DNA of 33,290 nt, from contig JALXCB010000191.1 of the NCBI GenBank assembly GCA_026991225.1, positions 1 to 33,290 of the forward strand. The letters run 5' to 3'. The notes under the pieces were generated by a model. The model worked only from the letters and a program-made list of their open reading frames with translations. It did no database searches and was not told the origin of the DNA. The position numbers were made by a program, and so were the translations under genes. Below, piece by piece: positions 1 to 6,545 of the stretch (position 1 is its first letter; every line of letters begins with the position of its first letter). This DNA comes from Anaerolineae bacterium. GTDB lineage: Bacteria; Chloroflexota; Anaerolineae; J102.

Positions 1-1
1 T

Positions 2-127
2 GGCGACAACGTGAACCTGGAAGTGGAGCTGATTGCGCCGGTGGCGCTGGAGGTTGGCTCCCGGTTTGCGATTCGCGAGGGCGGCCGCACCGTGGGCGCT
101 GGCGTCATCACCGAGATCCTCGAGTAA
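2..127 (+). CDS. tuf: Elongation factor Tu, C-terminal end (partial)
   Basis: This is the last 41 codons of EF-Tu, the GTPase that delivers aminoacyl-tRNA to the ribosome. The visible residues are the end of beta-barrel domain 3, including the nearly invariant [14 protein letters not shown] stretch before the TAA stop at 125-127. The 5' end lies outside the window. The neighbouring rpmG, tRNA-Trp, secE and nusG form the usual bacterial arrangement downstream of tuf, which supports the call. Whether the genome has a second tuf copy cannot be seen here. Confidence 0.97.
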   Translation, partial: GDNVNLEVELIAPVALEVGSRFAIREGGRTVGAGVITEILE

Positions 128-142
128 AATTCAACGCTCATG

Positions 143-183
143 CGGTTTGGAGCGCGTCGCTCTTTGTGATGCGCTCCAAACCG
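143..183 (+). promoter_or_regulatory. Intergenic hairpin between tuf and rpmG
   Basis: A perfect 13-bp inverted repeat (143-155 with 171-183) encloses a 15-nt loop in the tuf-rpmG gap. There is no T-tract after it, so it is not a standard intrinsic terminator. An mRNA processing or stabilising hairpin, or a partial terminator lowering rpmG output relative to tuf, is possible. The function is inferred. Confidence 0.5.
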
Positions 184-209
184 TTGATCTTCATAAATCA
201 AGGTTCGTT

Positions 210-374
210 ATGGCCAAAAAAGGAAATCGCGTGCTGGTCACTCTGGCTTGCACGGAATGCAAAGAGCGAAATTACCTCACGAGCAAAAATCGGCGCACGC
301 AGACCGGGCGGCTGGAATTGAAGAAATACTGCCCTCGCTGCCGCCGTCATACCTTGCATCGCGAGACGAAATAA
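210..374 (+). CDS. rpmG: Ribosomal protein bL33
   Basis: This encodes a 54-residue large-subunit protein. I start it at ATG 210, where the MAKKGNRV N-terminus is typical of L33. The longer open frame from position 33 runs through tuf and is not real. Two Cys pairs (C14/C17 and C41/C44, CxxC type) make it the zinc-binding form of L33. Genomes carrying this form often also carry a Cys-free paralogue, which cannot be judged here. It sits between tuf and tRNA-Trp and is probably co-transcribed with tuf or separated from it by the 143-183 hairpin. Confidence 0.96.
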   Translation: MAKKGNRVLVTLACTECKERNYLTSKNRRTQTGRLELKKYCPRCRRHTLHRETK

Positions 375-423
375 GGTATCCTATAAGGTGCGGCTGTGAT
401 TCCAATGCAGCCCACCGCAACGA

Positions 424-498
<75 letters not shown>

Positions 499-506
499 TC
501 AACGGT

Positions 507-538
507 AAGACACCGCTCGGGGTTCCGGGCGGTGTCTT
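507..538 (+). terminator. Hairpin after tRNA-Trp
   Basis: A perfect 10-bp stem (AAGACACCGC, 507-516, with GCGGTGTCTT, 529-538) has a 12-nt GC-rich loop just 3' of the tRNA. Only a weak T content follows. It could be a leaky terminator or a processing site between the tRNA and secE. Confidence 0.5.
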
Positions 539-585
539 CAACCGTCAGGGCGTCTTACTTCTTCCCCACAAGGAGCCAGGCATTC

Positions 586-804
586 ATGGCCAAGTCGAAA
601 AACGAGACTTCCGCCAAAAGCGTCAATCCAATAGTCAAGTATCTGCGCGAAACCCGTGCCGAGATTGCCAAAGTCACCTGGCCCACCCGGCAGGAATGGA
701 TTCGTCTCAGTGGCATCGTCATTGCCGTCACTCTGATCATGGCGCTGATCCTGGGCGTGACCGATGCGATTGCCGCACAGATCATGAACTTCATCCTTTA
801 CTAA
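586..804 (+). CDS. secE: Preprotein translocase subunit SecE
   Basis: This 72-residue small SecE stabilises SecY in the SecYEG protein-conducting channel of the cytoplasmic membrane. The start is ATG 586 (MAKSKN) with an AGGAG ribosome-binding site at 571-575. The longer frame from 532 would read through the tRNA-trailing hairpin. The conserved amphipathic segment EIAKVTWPTRQEW is at about residues 25-37. One transmembrane helix follows (about 42-62). The single-helix form is normal outside enterobacteria. It lies 21 bp upstream of nusG, the classic secE-nusG pair. Confidence 0.96.
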   Translation: MAKSKNETSAKSVNPIVKYLRETRAEIAKVTWPTRQEWIRLSGIVIAVTLIMALILGVTDAIAAQIMNFILY

Positions 805-825
805 TTCCCGGCCCCTTCATCCACT

Positions 826-1506
826 GTGGACAGGCGTAAACCCGTGACCGATCAACACCAGCAACATCCCGTTCCCGAGAACGACGAATTCGAGAATCAG
901 ACTTCCATCGAGGACGACGACGCCTTGCTGGATGACGCTGCGGACTTTTCTGCGGAGGACGCCTCCACAGAGGAGATCGATGACGGCCGCCGCTGGTATG
1001 TGGTTCACTGCTATTCGGGCATGGAAAGCCGCGTCAAGCGCAATCTGGAATATCGGATTGAGTCCATGGACATGGGCGACCGCATCTTCTCCGTGGTCGT
1101 GCCCACCGAAGAGCAGATCGAGCTGAAGGATGGCGAGCGCCGCGTCGTGGAGCGCCGCGTCTTTCCCGGCTATATCCTCGTGCAGATGATCCTGGATGAT
1201 GAAAGCTGGTCGGTCGTGCGGAATACGCCCGGCGTCACCGGCTTTGTAGGCATCGGCAATCGGCCTACGCCTCTCAGCCAGACCGAGGTGGACAACATCA
1301 TGCAGCGCATCGAGGCCAGCCAGCCGCGCGTGCAGGTGGATTTCAAGCCTGGCGACAAGGTGCGCATCACCGAAGGCGCTTTCGCCGATTTCCATGGCAC
1401 GGTTGAGGAAATCGACCTGGAACGAGGCAAGGTCCGCATCCTGGTCTCCATCTTCGGGCGCGAAACCCCGGTGGAAGTCGACTTCCTGCAAGTCGAGAAA
1501 TCGTAA
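826..1506 (+). CDS. nusG: Transcription termination/antitermination factor NusG
   Basis: NusG binds RNA polymerase and couples it to Rho or the ribosome. The frame encodes 226 residues from GTG 826; an in-frame GTG at 844 is an alternative start giving 220. No clear Shine-Dalgarno decides between them. The first roughly 45 residues form an acidic, probably disordered extension. The NGN domain begins at RRWYVVHCYSGME. A C-terminal KOW domain occupies the last 55 residues (FKPGDKVRITEGAFADF onward). It is followed by rplK, as in most bacteria, after a low-complexity hairpin region. Confidence 0.96.
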   Translation: MDRRKPVTDQHQQHPVPENDEFENQTSIEDDDALLDDAADFSAEDASTEEIDDGRRWYVVHCYSGMESRVKRNLEYRIESMDMGDRIFSVVVPTEEQIELKDGERRVVERRVFPGYILVQMILDDESWSVVRNTPGVTGFVGIGNRPTPLSQTEVDNIMQRIEASQPRVQVDFKPGDKVRITEGAFADFHGTVEEIDLERGKVRILVSIFGRETPVEVDFLQVEKS

Positions 1507-1521
1507 CGAAAAGCATAACAT

Positions 1522-1604
1522 AAAGACTAAAGATTGAGGACTAAAGGAAATTTTCATTCATTACTTCTTTTCTTTAATCTTTGATCTTTAATCTTCAATT
1601 TTTA
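1522..1604. repeat. Low-complexity self-complementary region (word CTTTAATCTT)
   Basis: The nusG-rplK gap holds a left arm of reiterated AAAGACTAAAGATT-like words (about 1524-1553) and a right arm of CTTTAATCTTTGATCTTT words (about 1570-1600). They are near reverse complements with scattered mismatches. It resembles the hairpin at 2043-2135 in architecture but not in sequence. No promoter or gene is evident in it. Confidence 0.6.
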
Positions 1605-1618
1605 TCCTGGAGCAATTC

Positions 1619-2044
1619 ATGGCCAAAAAAGTCAAAGCAGTCATTACGTTGCAGTTGCCCGCGGGCAAAGCCACGCCCGCGCCTCCCGTGGGCCCCGCTT
1701 TGGGTCAGCATGGTATCAACATCGTGGGCTTCTGCAAGGAATATAATGCCCGCACCAGCACCATGATCGGGAACATTGTTCCCGCGCAAATCACCGTCTA
1801 CACCGACGGCTCCTTCACCTTCATCACCAAGACGCCGCCCGCTTCCGATCTGCTGAAGAAGGCCGCGGGCGTGGAGAAGGGAGCGGGCAATCCTCTGCGC
1901 GACAAGGTCGGCAAGGTCACGAAAGCGCAAGTGCGCGAGATCGCCGAAACCAAGATGAAAGACCTGAACGCGGTGGATATCGAAGGCGCCATGCGCCAGA
2001 TCGAAGGCACTGCCCGCAGCATGGGCATCGAGGTGGTGGAATAG
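1619..2044 (+). CDS. rplK: Ribosomal protein uL11
   Basis: This 141-residue protein of the GTPase-associated centre binds 23S rRNA helices 43/44 and contacts translation factors. The N-terminal [18 protein letters not shown] and the [11 protein letters not shown] segment (about residues 26-36) are signature L11 sequence. Length equals the family norm. The start ATG 1619 is preceded by a GGAG ribosome-binding site. It is followed by rplA, but a repeat-filled gap of about 170 bp separates the two, wider than usual for this pair. Confidence 0.97.
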   Translation: MAKKVKAVITLQLPAGKATPAPPVGPALGQHGINIVGFCKEYNARTSTMIGNIVPAQITVYTDGSFTFITKTPPASDLLKKAAGVEKGAGNPLRDKVGKVTKAQVREIAETKMKDLNAVDIEGAMRQIEGTARSMGIEVVE

Positions 2045-2135
2045 GAGTAGGAGTAGGAGTAGGATTAGGATTTCGATCCAGACATCAATCCCAATCCTAA
2101 TCCCAATCCCAACCCCAACCCTAAATCCTCAAAAT
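2043..2135. repeat. Low-complexity G-rich/C-rich hairpin (GGAGTA / AATCCC words)
   Basis: Just after the rplK stop, GGAGTA/GGATTA words (2044-2072) are followed after a short spacer by AATCCC/AACCCC words (2087-2125). The two arms are largely complementary and resemble telomere-type repeats. It would be transcribed inside the rplK-rplA message and form a long imperfect hairpin. The rest of the gap to 2214 shows only the rplA ribosome-binding site. Confidence 0.65.
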
Positions 2136-2214
2136 CATCCCCTCATCGTCATTCTCTATTCAATTCATTGTGGGAGGGCGTCTCACACGCCCGCTATGAC
2201 CACGGAGGTTCAAC

Positions 2215-2931
2215 ATGCCAAAGCACGGAAAGAATTACCGCATCGTCGCTTCCCAACTGGAAGATCGACCCTACGACCCCGAGGAAGCCCTGGCTTTCTT
2301 CAAAGAACACCCCACCGCCCGCTTCGACGAGACCATGGAGCTGCACCTGCGTCTGGGCGTCGATCCCCGTCACGCCGACCAGATGGTGCGTGGCGTGGTC
2401 GTGTTGCCCCGCGGCACGGGCAAACAGACCCGCATCCTGGTCTTCGCCGATGGCGAGGCCGCCCGCATCGCCGAGGAAGCGGGCGCGGATTACGTGGGCC
2501 TGGATGACCTGGTGCAGAAGATTCAGGGCGGCTGGCTCGATTTCGACATGGCCATCGCCATCCCCCAGGTCATGAGCAAAGTCGGTCGTCTGGGCCGCAT
2601 TCTGGGCCCGCGCGGGCTCATGCCCAGCCCCAAGGCCGGCACCATCGTCCAGCCCAACGAACTGAAACGCGTCATCGACGAAGCCCGCAAGGGGCGCGTC
2701 AGCTATCGCGTGGACCGCACCGGCAACCTGCACATCCCCTTCGGCAAGCGCAGCTTCGAGGTGGAGGCGCTTCTGGAAAACCTGGCCGCGGTGACCGATT
2801 CCGTCTTGCGGGCCCGTCCCGCCTCGGCCAAAGGTGCCTACATCCGCAAGGCCGTCATCGCTCCCACCATGGGCCCGGGCGCCAAAATCGATATCCCCGC
2901 CCTCACCGCCCTCCGAGCGAAATACGCGTAA
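2215..2931 (+). CDS. rplA: Ribosomal protein uL1
   Basis: This 238-residue protein forms the L1 stalk of the large subunit and guides E-site tRNA release. The start ATG 2215 (MPKHGKNY) has a GGAGGT ribosome-binding site at about 2204. The diagnostic segment GRLGRILGPRGLMPSPKAGT lies at about residues 124-143, and length is normal. L1 is also a translational repressor of rplK-rplA in many bacteria. No L1-type operator was clear here, although the GGAGTA hairpin between the two genes would alter that coupling. Confidence 0.97.
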   Translation: MPKHGKNYRIVASQLEDRPYDPEEALAFFKEHPTARFDETMELHLRLGVDPRHADQMVRGVVVLPRGTGKQTRILVFADGEAARIAEEAGADYVGLDDLVQKIQGGWLDFDMAIAIPQVMSKVGRLGRILGPRGLMPSPKAGTIVQPNELKRVIDEARKGRVSYRVDRTGNLHIPFGKRSFEVEALLENLAAVTDSVLRARPASAKGAYIRKAVIAPTMGPGAKIDIPALTALRAKYA

Positions 2932-3020
2932 AAGTGCGCTGAGATTCCGCAGAGAACACCCAAAGTATAGCCCAAACGACCGCGCGACCAAATGACCGCG
3001 CGACCGCACGACAACCCCAT

Positions 3021-3147
3021 ACCCTCGCTGAAGACAGCAGGCGTCTCATCCGAGACTTAATCTCCTGCCGAGGCGAAGACAGCACGCCGGGATTTCCCTC
3101 CCAGTGATGACTACTGCCTTCGCGTCGGCCCGATGCGAAGGTTTTTT
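3021..3147 (+). promoter_or_regulatory. Ribosomal protein L10 leader RNA
   Basis: The rplA-rplJ gap contains the conserved L10-leader core: GAAGACAGCAGGCG (about 3029-3042), a GTCTC...GAGAC hairpin (3042-3055), then TTAATCTCCTGCCGAGGCGA (3057-3076). The CAGCAGG/CCTGC strands pair to make the kink-turn element that L10-(L12)4 binds in this RNA family. An intrinsic terminator follows at once, so repression by premature termination is the likely mechanism. Identified by remembered consensus, not by a covariance search. Confidence 0.88.
3117..3147 (+). terminator. Attenuator terminator of the L10 leader
   Basis: A 12-bp stem (3117-3128 with 3130-3141, one G-T pair) is followed by TTTTTT (3142-3147). 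It lies 30 bp before the rplJ start and directly after the L10-binding core. This is the expected off-switch for autoregulation of rplJ-rplL. Confidence 0.85.
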
Positions 3148-3161
3148 ATTATCTACAACCC

Positions 3162-3170
3162 AAGGAGGTG
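3162..3170 (+). promoter_or_regulatory. Near-perfect ribosome-binding site fixing the rplJ TTG start
   Basis: AAGGAGGTG matches the anti-Shine-Dalgarno almost completely and is spaced 7 nt from TTG 3178. This decides the non-ATG start. Confidence 0.85.
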
Positions 3171-3177
3171 ATTTCAC

Positions 3178-3729
3178 TTGCCAATCACAAGAGCTCAAAA
3201 AGCGGAATTGATCGAATCCTACAAGGAGATGATCGAGAACAGCCATGCCGTGGTGCTGGCCCGCTATACCGGCATCTCGGTGCAGGAGATGGAGAGCCTG
3301 CGCCGGGGTCTGCGAGAAGCGGGCGCGCGCATCGTCGTGGCCAAGAAGACTTTGATGAAGCGGGCGTTGCAGGAAACCAACCGTCCCATCCCCGAAGATG
3401 CGTTCGACGGCCCCATCGGCTTCGTCTTCCTGGGCGAAGATATCGGCGCGGGAGCCAAAGCGCTCAAGGCCTTCATCAAGGAAGTGAGCAAGGACCGCTT
3501 CGCCCTCACCGGCGGCATCCTGGGCGACACCATCCTGGATGAAGCCGCCGCCACTGCTCTGGCCGACCTGCCCACCAAGGACGTCATGCGGGCCATGCTC
3601 ATCAGCGCCATCACCGCGCCGATGACCTCCCTGCTGAGCCTGATCACGGGGCCGCAACGCGACATCGTGGGCATCCTCCAGGCCCGCATCGACAAGGAAG
3701 GCGGCGAAGGCGAGGCCGAGGCCGCCTGA
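3178..3729 (+). CDS. rplJ: Ribosomal protein uL10
   Basis: This 183-residue protein anchors L7/L12 dimers at the stalk base and autoregulates its own operon. Translation starts at TTG 3178 (MPITRAQKAELIESY), supported by the exceptional ribosome-binding site at 3162-3170. No ATG gives the complete N-terminus. The rRNA-binding N-terminal domain is clear (SHAVVLARYTGISVQEM). The C-terminal helix that recruits L12 ends in an acidic EGGEGEAEAEAA-type tail. The L10 leader and attenuator lie upstream, and rplL starts 68 bp downstream. Confidence 0.96.
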   Translation: MPITRAQKAELIESYKEMIENSHAVVLARYTGISVQEMESLRRGLREAGARIVVAKKTLMKRALQETNRPIPEDAFDGPIGFVFLGEDIGAGAKALKAFIKEVSKDRFALTGGILGDTILDEAAATALADLPTKDVMRAMLISAITAPMTSLLSLITGPQRDIVGILQARIDKEGGEGEAEAA

Positions 3730-3797
3730 TCCTCCCACCATTCCCCCATTGTTTCACTCACAACCAACATTCACCATAAAAAGGAGTATTCAAAACC

Positions 3798-4178
3798 ATG
3801 GCTGATCTGGAAAAACTGTACGAGGAACTTAGCTCCCTGACCCTGCTGGAAGCTGCCGAGCTGAAGAAAATGCTTGAGGAGCGCTGGGGCGTGACCGCCG
3901 CTGCGCCCGTGGCGATGGCCGGCATGATGCCCGGCGCCGCTGCTGCCGAAGAGGAGAAGGAAGAGAAGACCGAATTCGACGTGGTGCTCAAGGACCATGG
4001 CCCCAAGAAGATTCAGGTCATCAAGGCGGTGCGCGCCCTCACCAACCTGGGCCTCAAGGAGGCCAAGGCTGTGGTCGAGGACACCCCCTCCGTCATCCTC
4101 GAAGCCGTCAGCAAAGAGGCTGCCGAAGAAGCCAAGCAGAAGCTCGAAGCCGAAGGCGCGGTCGTCGAGATCAAGTAA
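3798..4178 (+). CDS. rplL: Ribosomal protein bL12 (L7/L12)
   Basis: This 126-residue stalk protein is multicopy on the ribosome and recruits translational GTPases. The N-terminal dimerisation domain ([21 protein letters not shown]) is followed by an Ala/Met/Glu hinge at about residues 36-58. The globular C-terminal domain carries the [20 protein letters not shown] factor-binding helix region. An AAAGGAG ribosome-binding site precedes ATG 3798. It ends the operon: a strong terminator follows, and rpoB is not next, unlike in many bacteria. Confidence 0.97.
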   Translation: MADLEKLYEELSSLTLLEAAELKKMLEERWGVTAAAPVAMAGMMPGAAAAEEEKEEKTEFDVVLKDHGPKKIQVIKAVRALTNLGLKEAKAVVEDTPSVILEAVSKEAAEEAKQKLEAEGAVVEIK

Positions 4179-4202
4179 GACCCCGACCTTGTATCGAAAA
4201 AG

Positions 4203-4237
4203 CTCCCTGTTCCGGACATCCGGACGGGGAGTTTTTT
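4203..4237 (+). terminator. Intrinsic terminator of the rplJ-rplL unit
   Basis: CTCCC...GGGGAG outer pairs plus an inner TCCGG/CCGGA stem form a GC-rich hairpin (4203-4231). TTTTTT follows at 4232-4237. It lies 25 bp after the rplL stop. Confidence 0.9.
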
Positions 4238-4299
4238 GTTGGGCGGGCAAGATGCGCGTTTGGGCGTAGATTTGATCATTGTTGCGGAAGTGTGCATAC

Positions 4300-4467
4300 T
4301 GTTCCGCATACAGCGTTGCGTTGGATTGCAAAAGTGAGTTGAAGCCCACGTTGGGCGTGTTTGCAACCCACGTGATGCGTAATGCGTAATCCGTGAGGTC
4401 GTTACGCATCACGCATTACGCATTACGTCATTGGCTTTCCGCGCCAACATGGCCGCGAGGCCATTTC
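4300..4467 (+). repeat. Dispersed repeat family E, copy E1
   Basis: This 168-bp segment is homologous over its full length to 31321-31488 in reverse orientation. The core is a long hairpin of reiterated GTGATGCGTAAT words (4372-4426). The flanks CGTTGGGCG...TTGCAACCCACGT and GGCTTTCCGCGCC are also shared. A small perfect hairpin, ATGGCCGCGAGGCCAT, lies at 4449-4464. No gene lies between the rplL terminator and 4525. Confidence 0.8.
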
Positions 4468-4524
4468 CATTCATCTCAGTGAGCGATAGCTCGCACCGAA
4501 TCACCAAACCTCCTGGAGCCCGTC

Positions 4525-6225
4525 ATGCCCGCTGATCCCAACGCCACGTACGATCTCCAATCCGTCGACCTGCCCTATCTCTCGGGAACGCCCCTCAAGC
4601 TCTTCGCGGCCGCGCTGGAAGGCGGCCCCACTCGCGGTCTGCTGTTGCCCAACCTGCTGAAACAGGCGGGCGTCACCTGGCTGCGAACGCAAGCGTTTGG
4701 CGAATGGCCCACCTTTGCGCCCATCCATCCCGCAGGCCCGCCCGCGACCGGGGAACACACCCTCTCGCCCGACCAATGGCCCGACCATCCCGCTATCTCC
4801 CCCAGCGGCTGGCGCTTTCCCACCGCGTTCGATTACGCCCGTGCCTACCGCGAGGGACGCACCGATCCCGTGCAGGTGGCCGAGGCGCTCTTCACCGCCA
4901 TCGACGCCTCCGACGCCCAGAACCCTCCGCTGCGTGCGTTTATCGAAATCGACCGGGATGACGTGATGCGTCAGGCGCGGGCGTCCGCCCAACGGTGGGA
5001 AGAAGGCCGTCCTCGGAGCCTCCTCGACGGCGTTCCTGTGGCCGTTAAGGATGAGCTGGACATGACGCCCTATCCCACCCACATGGGCACGACCTTTCTG
5101 GGCAAGAAGCCGGTGAAGGAGGACGCCATCGCCGTGGCCCGAATGCGGCGGGCGGGGGCGTTGCTGGTGGGGAAGACGAACATGCACGAGATCGGCATCG
5201 GCGTCACCGGCTTTAATCCTCATTTCGGCACGCCTCGCAATCCCTACAACCTCGCGCACTACACCGGCGGCAGCTCCAGCGGATCCGCGGCCGCGGTGGC
5301 CGCGGGCCTGGTCCCCATCGCCCTGGGCGCGGACGGCGGCGGCTCCATTCGCATCCCGGCCGCCTTCTGCGGCGTGGTCGGTCTCAAACCCACCTACGGG
5401 CGCATTCCCGAATCGGGCTCCTTCGCCCTGGATTTCACCGTGGCCCATGTGGGGCATATCGCGGCCACGGTCAGTGACCTGGTGCTGGGCTACGCGATCA
5501 TGGCCGGGCCTCATCCTCACGACCCGCTCAGCCTGCAACAGGCCCCGCCTACGCTGTCGGGCTGGCGCAATACGGATCTCAGCGATCTCACCCTGGGCGT
5601 GTTCTGGCCCTGGTTCCGCCACGCCACGCCCGAGATGGTCGCGGCCAACGAGGCTATGCTGGAACGCTTCCAGCAGATGGGGGCAAAGGTGAAGGAAATC
5701 GCCATCCCCGACCTGGAAGCGGCCCGCGTCGCCCATGTCATCACCATCACAACGGAAATGAACCAGGTCCTGGACCCCTATTACGACGCGCATCGCAAGG
5801 ATTTGGGTCTGGACGTGCGCATCAGTCTGGCCCTCTCCCGCGCTTTCAACGCCCGAGACTTCGTGCTGGCCCAGCGGGTGCGCACCCGGCTCATCGCCCA
5901 CTTCCAGGCCGCGTTCGAGCAGGTGGACGCCATTGTTACCCCGGCCGCCGGGCTCACCGCGCCCCCCATTCCCGAATCCGCCCTCCCGGACGGCGACTCC
6001 GACCTGACGACGCTGACCGAGATCATGCGCTACGCGCCCTTCGCCAACATGTCGGGCCATCCCGCCATCAGCTTCCCTGTGGGCTATTCCGATGCGGGCC
6101 TGCCCATCGGCATGCAGGCCATGGGGCGCTATTGGGATGAAGTCACCCTGTTCCGTCTGGCCCTGGCCGCGGAAAGCGTATTGGAGCGCCGTCAGCCGCA
6201 GGTATTCTTCGTCCCGCCAGCATAG
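4525..6225 (+). CDS. Amidase-signature family hydrolase
   Basis: This 566-residue enzyme hydrolyses a C-N amide bond. The Ser-cis-Ser-Lys triad of the amidase signature family is visible: K175 (PVAVKDE), S250 ([11 protein letters not shown]) and nucleophile S274 ([13 protein letters not shown]), with the canonical 24-residue spacing between the serines. An N-terminal extension of about 95 residues precedes the amidase fold, so it is longer than GatA. No gatB or gatC is adjacent, so it is unlikely to be the tRNA amidotransferase subunit. ATG 4525 follows a GGAG ribosome-binding site. The substrate is unknown. It lies one regulator away from a peptide-type ABC importer, a nitrilase and an aminotransferase, so a role in amide or peptide catabolism is plausible. 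Confidence 0.85.
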   Translation: MPADPNATYDLQSVDLPYLSGTPLKLFAAALEGGPTRGLLLPNLLKQAGVTWLRTQAFGEWPTFAPIHPAGPPATGEHTLSPDQWPDHPAISPSGWRFPTAFDYARAYREGRTDPVQVAEALFTAIDASDAQNPPLRAFIEIDRDDVMRQARASAQRWEEGRPRSLLDGVPVAVKDELDMTPYPTHMGTTFLGKKPVKEDAIAVARMRRAGALLVGKTNMHEIGIGVTGFNPHFGTPRNPYNLAHYTGGSSSGSAAAVAAGLVPIALGADGGGSIRIPAAFCGVVGLKPTYGRIPESGSFALDFTVAHVGHIAATVSDLVLGYAIMAGPHPHDPLSLQQAPPTLSGWRNTDLSDLTLGVFWPWFRHATPEMVAANEAMLERFQQMGAKVKEIAIPDLEAARVAHVITITTEMNQVLDPYYDAHRKDLGLDVRISLALSRAFNARDFVLAQRVRTRLIAHFQAAFEQVDAIVTPAAGLTAPPIPESALPDGDSDLTTLTEIMRYAPFANMSGHPAISFPVGYSDAGLPIGMQAMGRYWDEVTLFRLALAAESVLERRQPQVFFVPPA

Positions 6226-6237
6226 GCGCTGGGCCTA

Positions 6238-6480
6238 AACTAAACGCATTGTGAAATCAGGTGTTTTCGGCCTCGGCCACCCGGAGCTGAAGCTCCGGGC
6301 TACGGAACGACGCCGGGTGAACCCGGCTTCCCGCGGCGCGCGACATGCGCCGTAGCCCCATTTATGGGGCGTCGTTCTTAGCCCGCAGGTTCACCTGCGG
6401 GCGGCGGCGCGGCCAGAGAATCGCCTTTCATGGATGATCCAATGCAAACCAAAAGCCTTGGTTTCAATTTGCTTTCAGTT
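6238..6480 (-). mobile_element. MITE-like element family A, copy A1 (243 bp)
   Basis: Full-length copy in inverse orientation, bounded by TA at 6236-6237 and 6481-6482. Ends are AACTAAACGCATTGTGAAA on the left and the AACTGAAAGCAAATTGAAA end on the right. It contains four short GC-rich hairpins, for example AGCCCGCAGG...CCTGCGGGC at about 6380-6402. It fills the gap between the amidase stop and the regulator stop. No ORF is supported. Confidence 0.85.
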
Positions 6481-6498
6481 TAGACGCTCACTTAGCGT

Positions 6499-6544
6499 CT
6501 TAGTGTCCTTTGTGGTTGGTTAACCGGGGTGCGTTAACAGTTAC
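6499..6544 (+). mobile_element. Right-end fragment of family B element (B4)
   Basis: This segment matches the right ends of B1, B2 and B3 (TTTGTGGTT, TTAACCGGGGT, ending GTTAACAGTTAC). It stops 1 bp before the regulator stop codon. The left half is missing and A1 lies immediately beside it. Confidence 0.65.
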
Positions 6545-6545
6545 T

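Noticed and set aside
2043-2135. Telomere-type or sequencing artefact at GGAGTA/AATCCC words
   Set aside because: Words vary and are flanked by intact operon genes, so I treat it as real. It is internal, so not a chromosome end.
4501-6060. 519-residue minus-strand frame opposite the amidase
   Set aside because: Antisense shadow in GC-rich DNA. The plus-strand frame has the complete catalytic triad.
4525-6225. Amidase as GatA of the tRNA amidotransferase
   Set aside because: The protein has an N-terminal extension of about 95 residues and no gatB or gatC neighbour. Generic amidase is the safer call.
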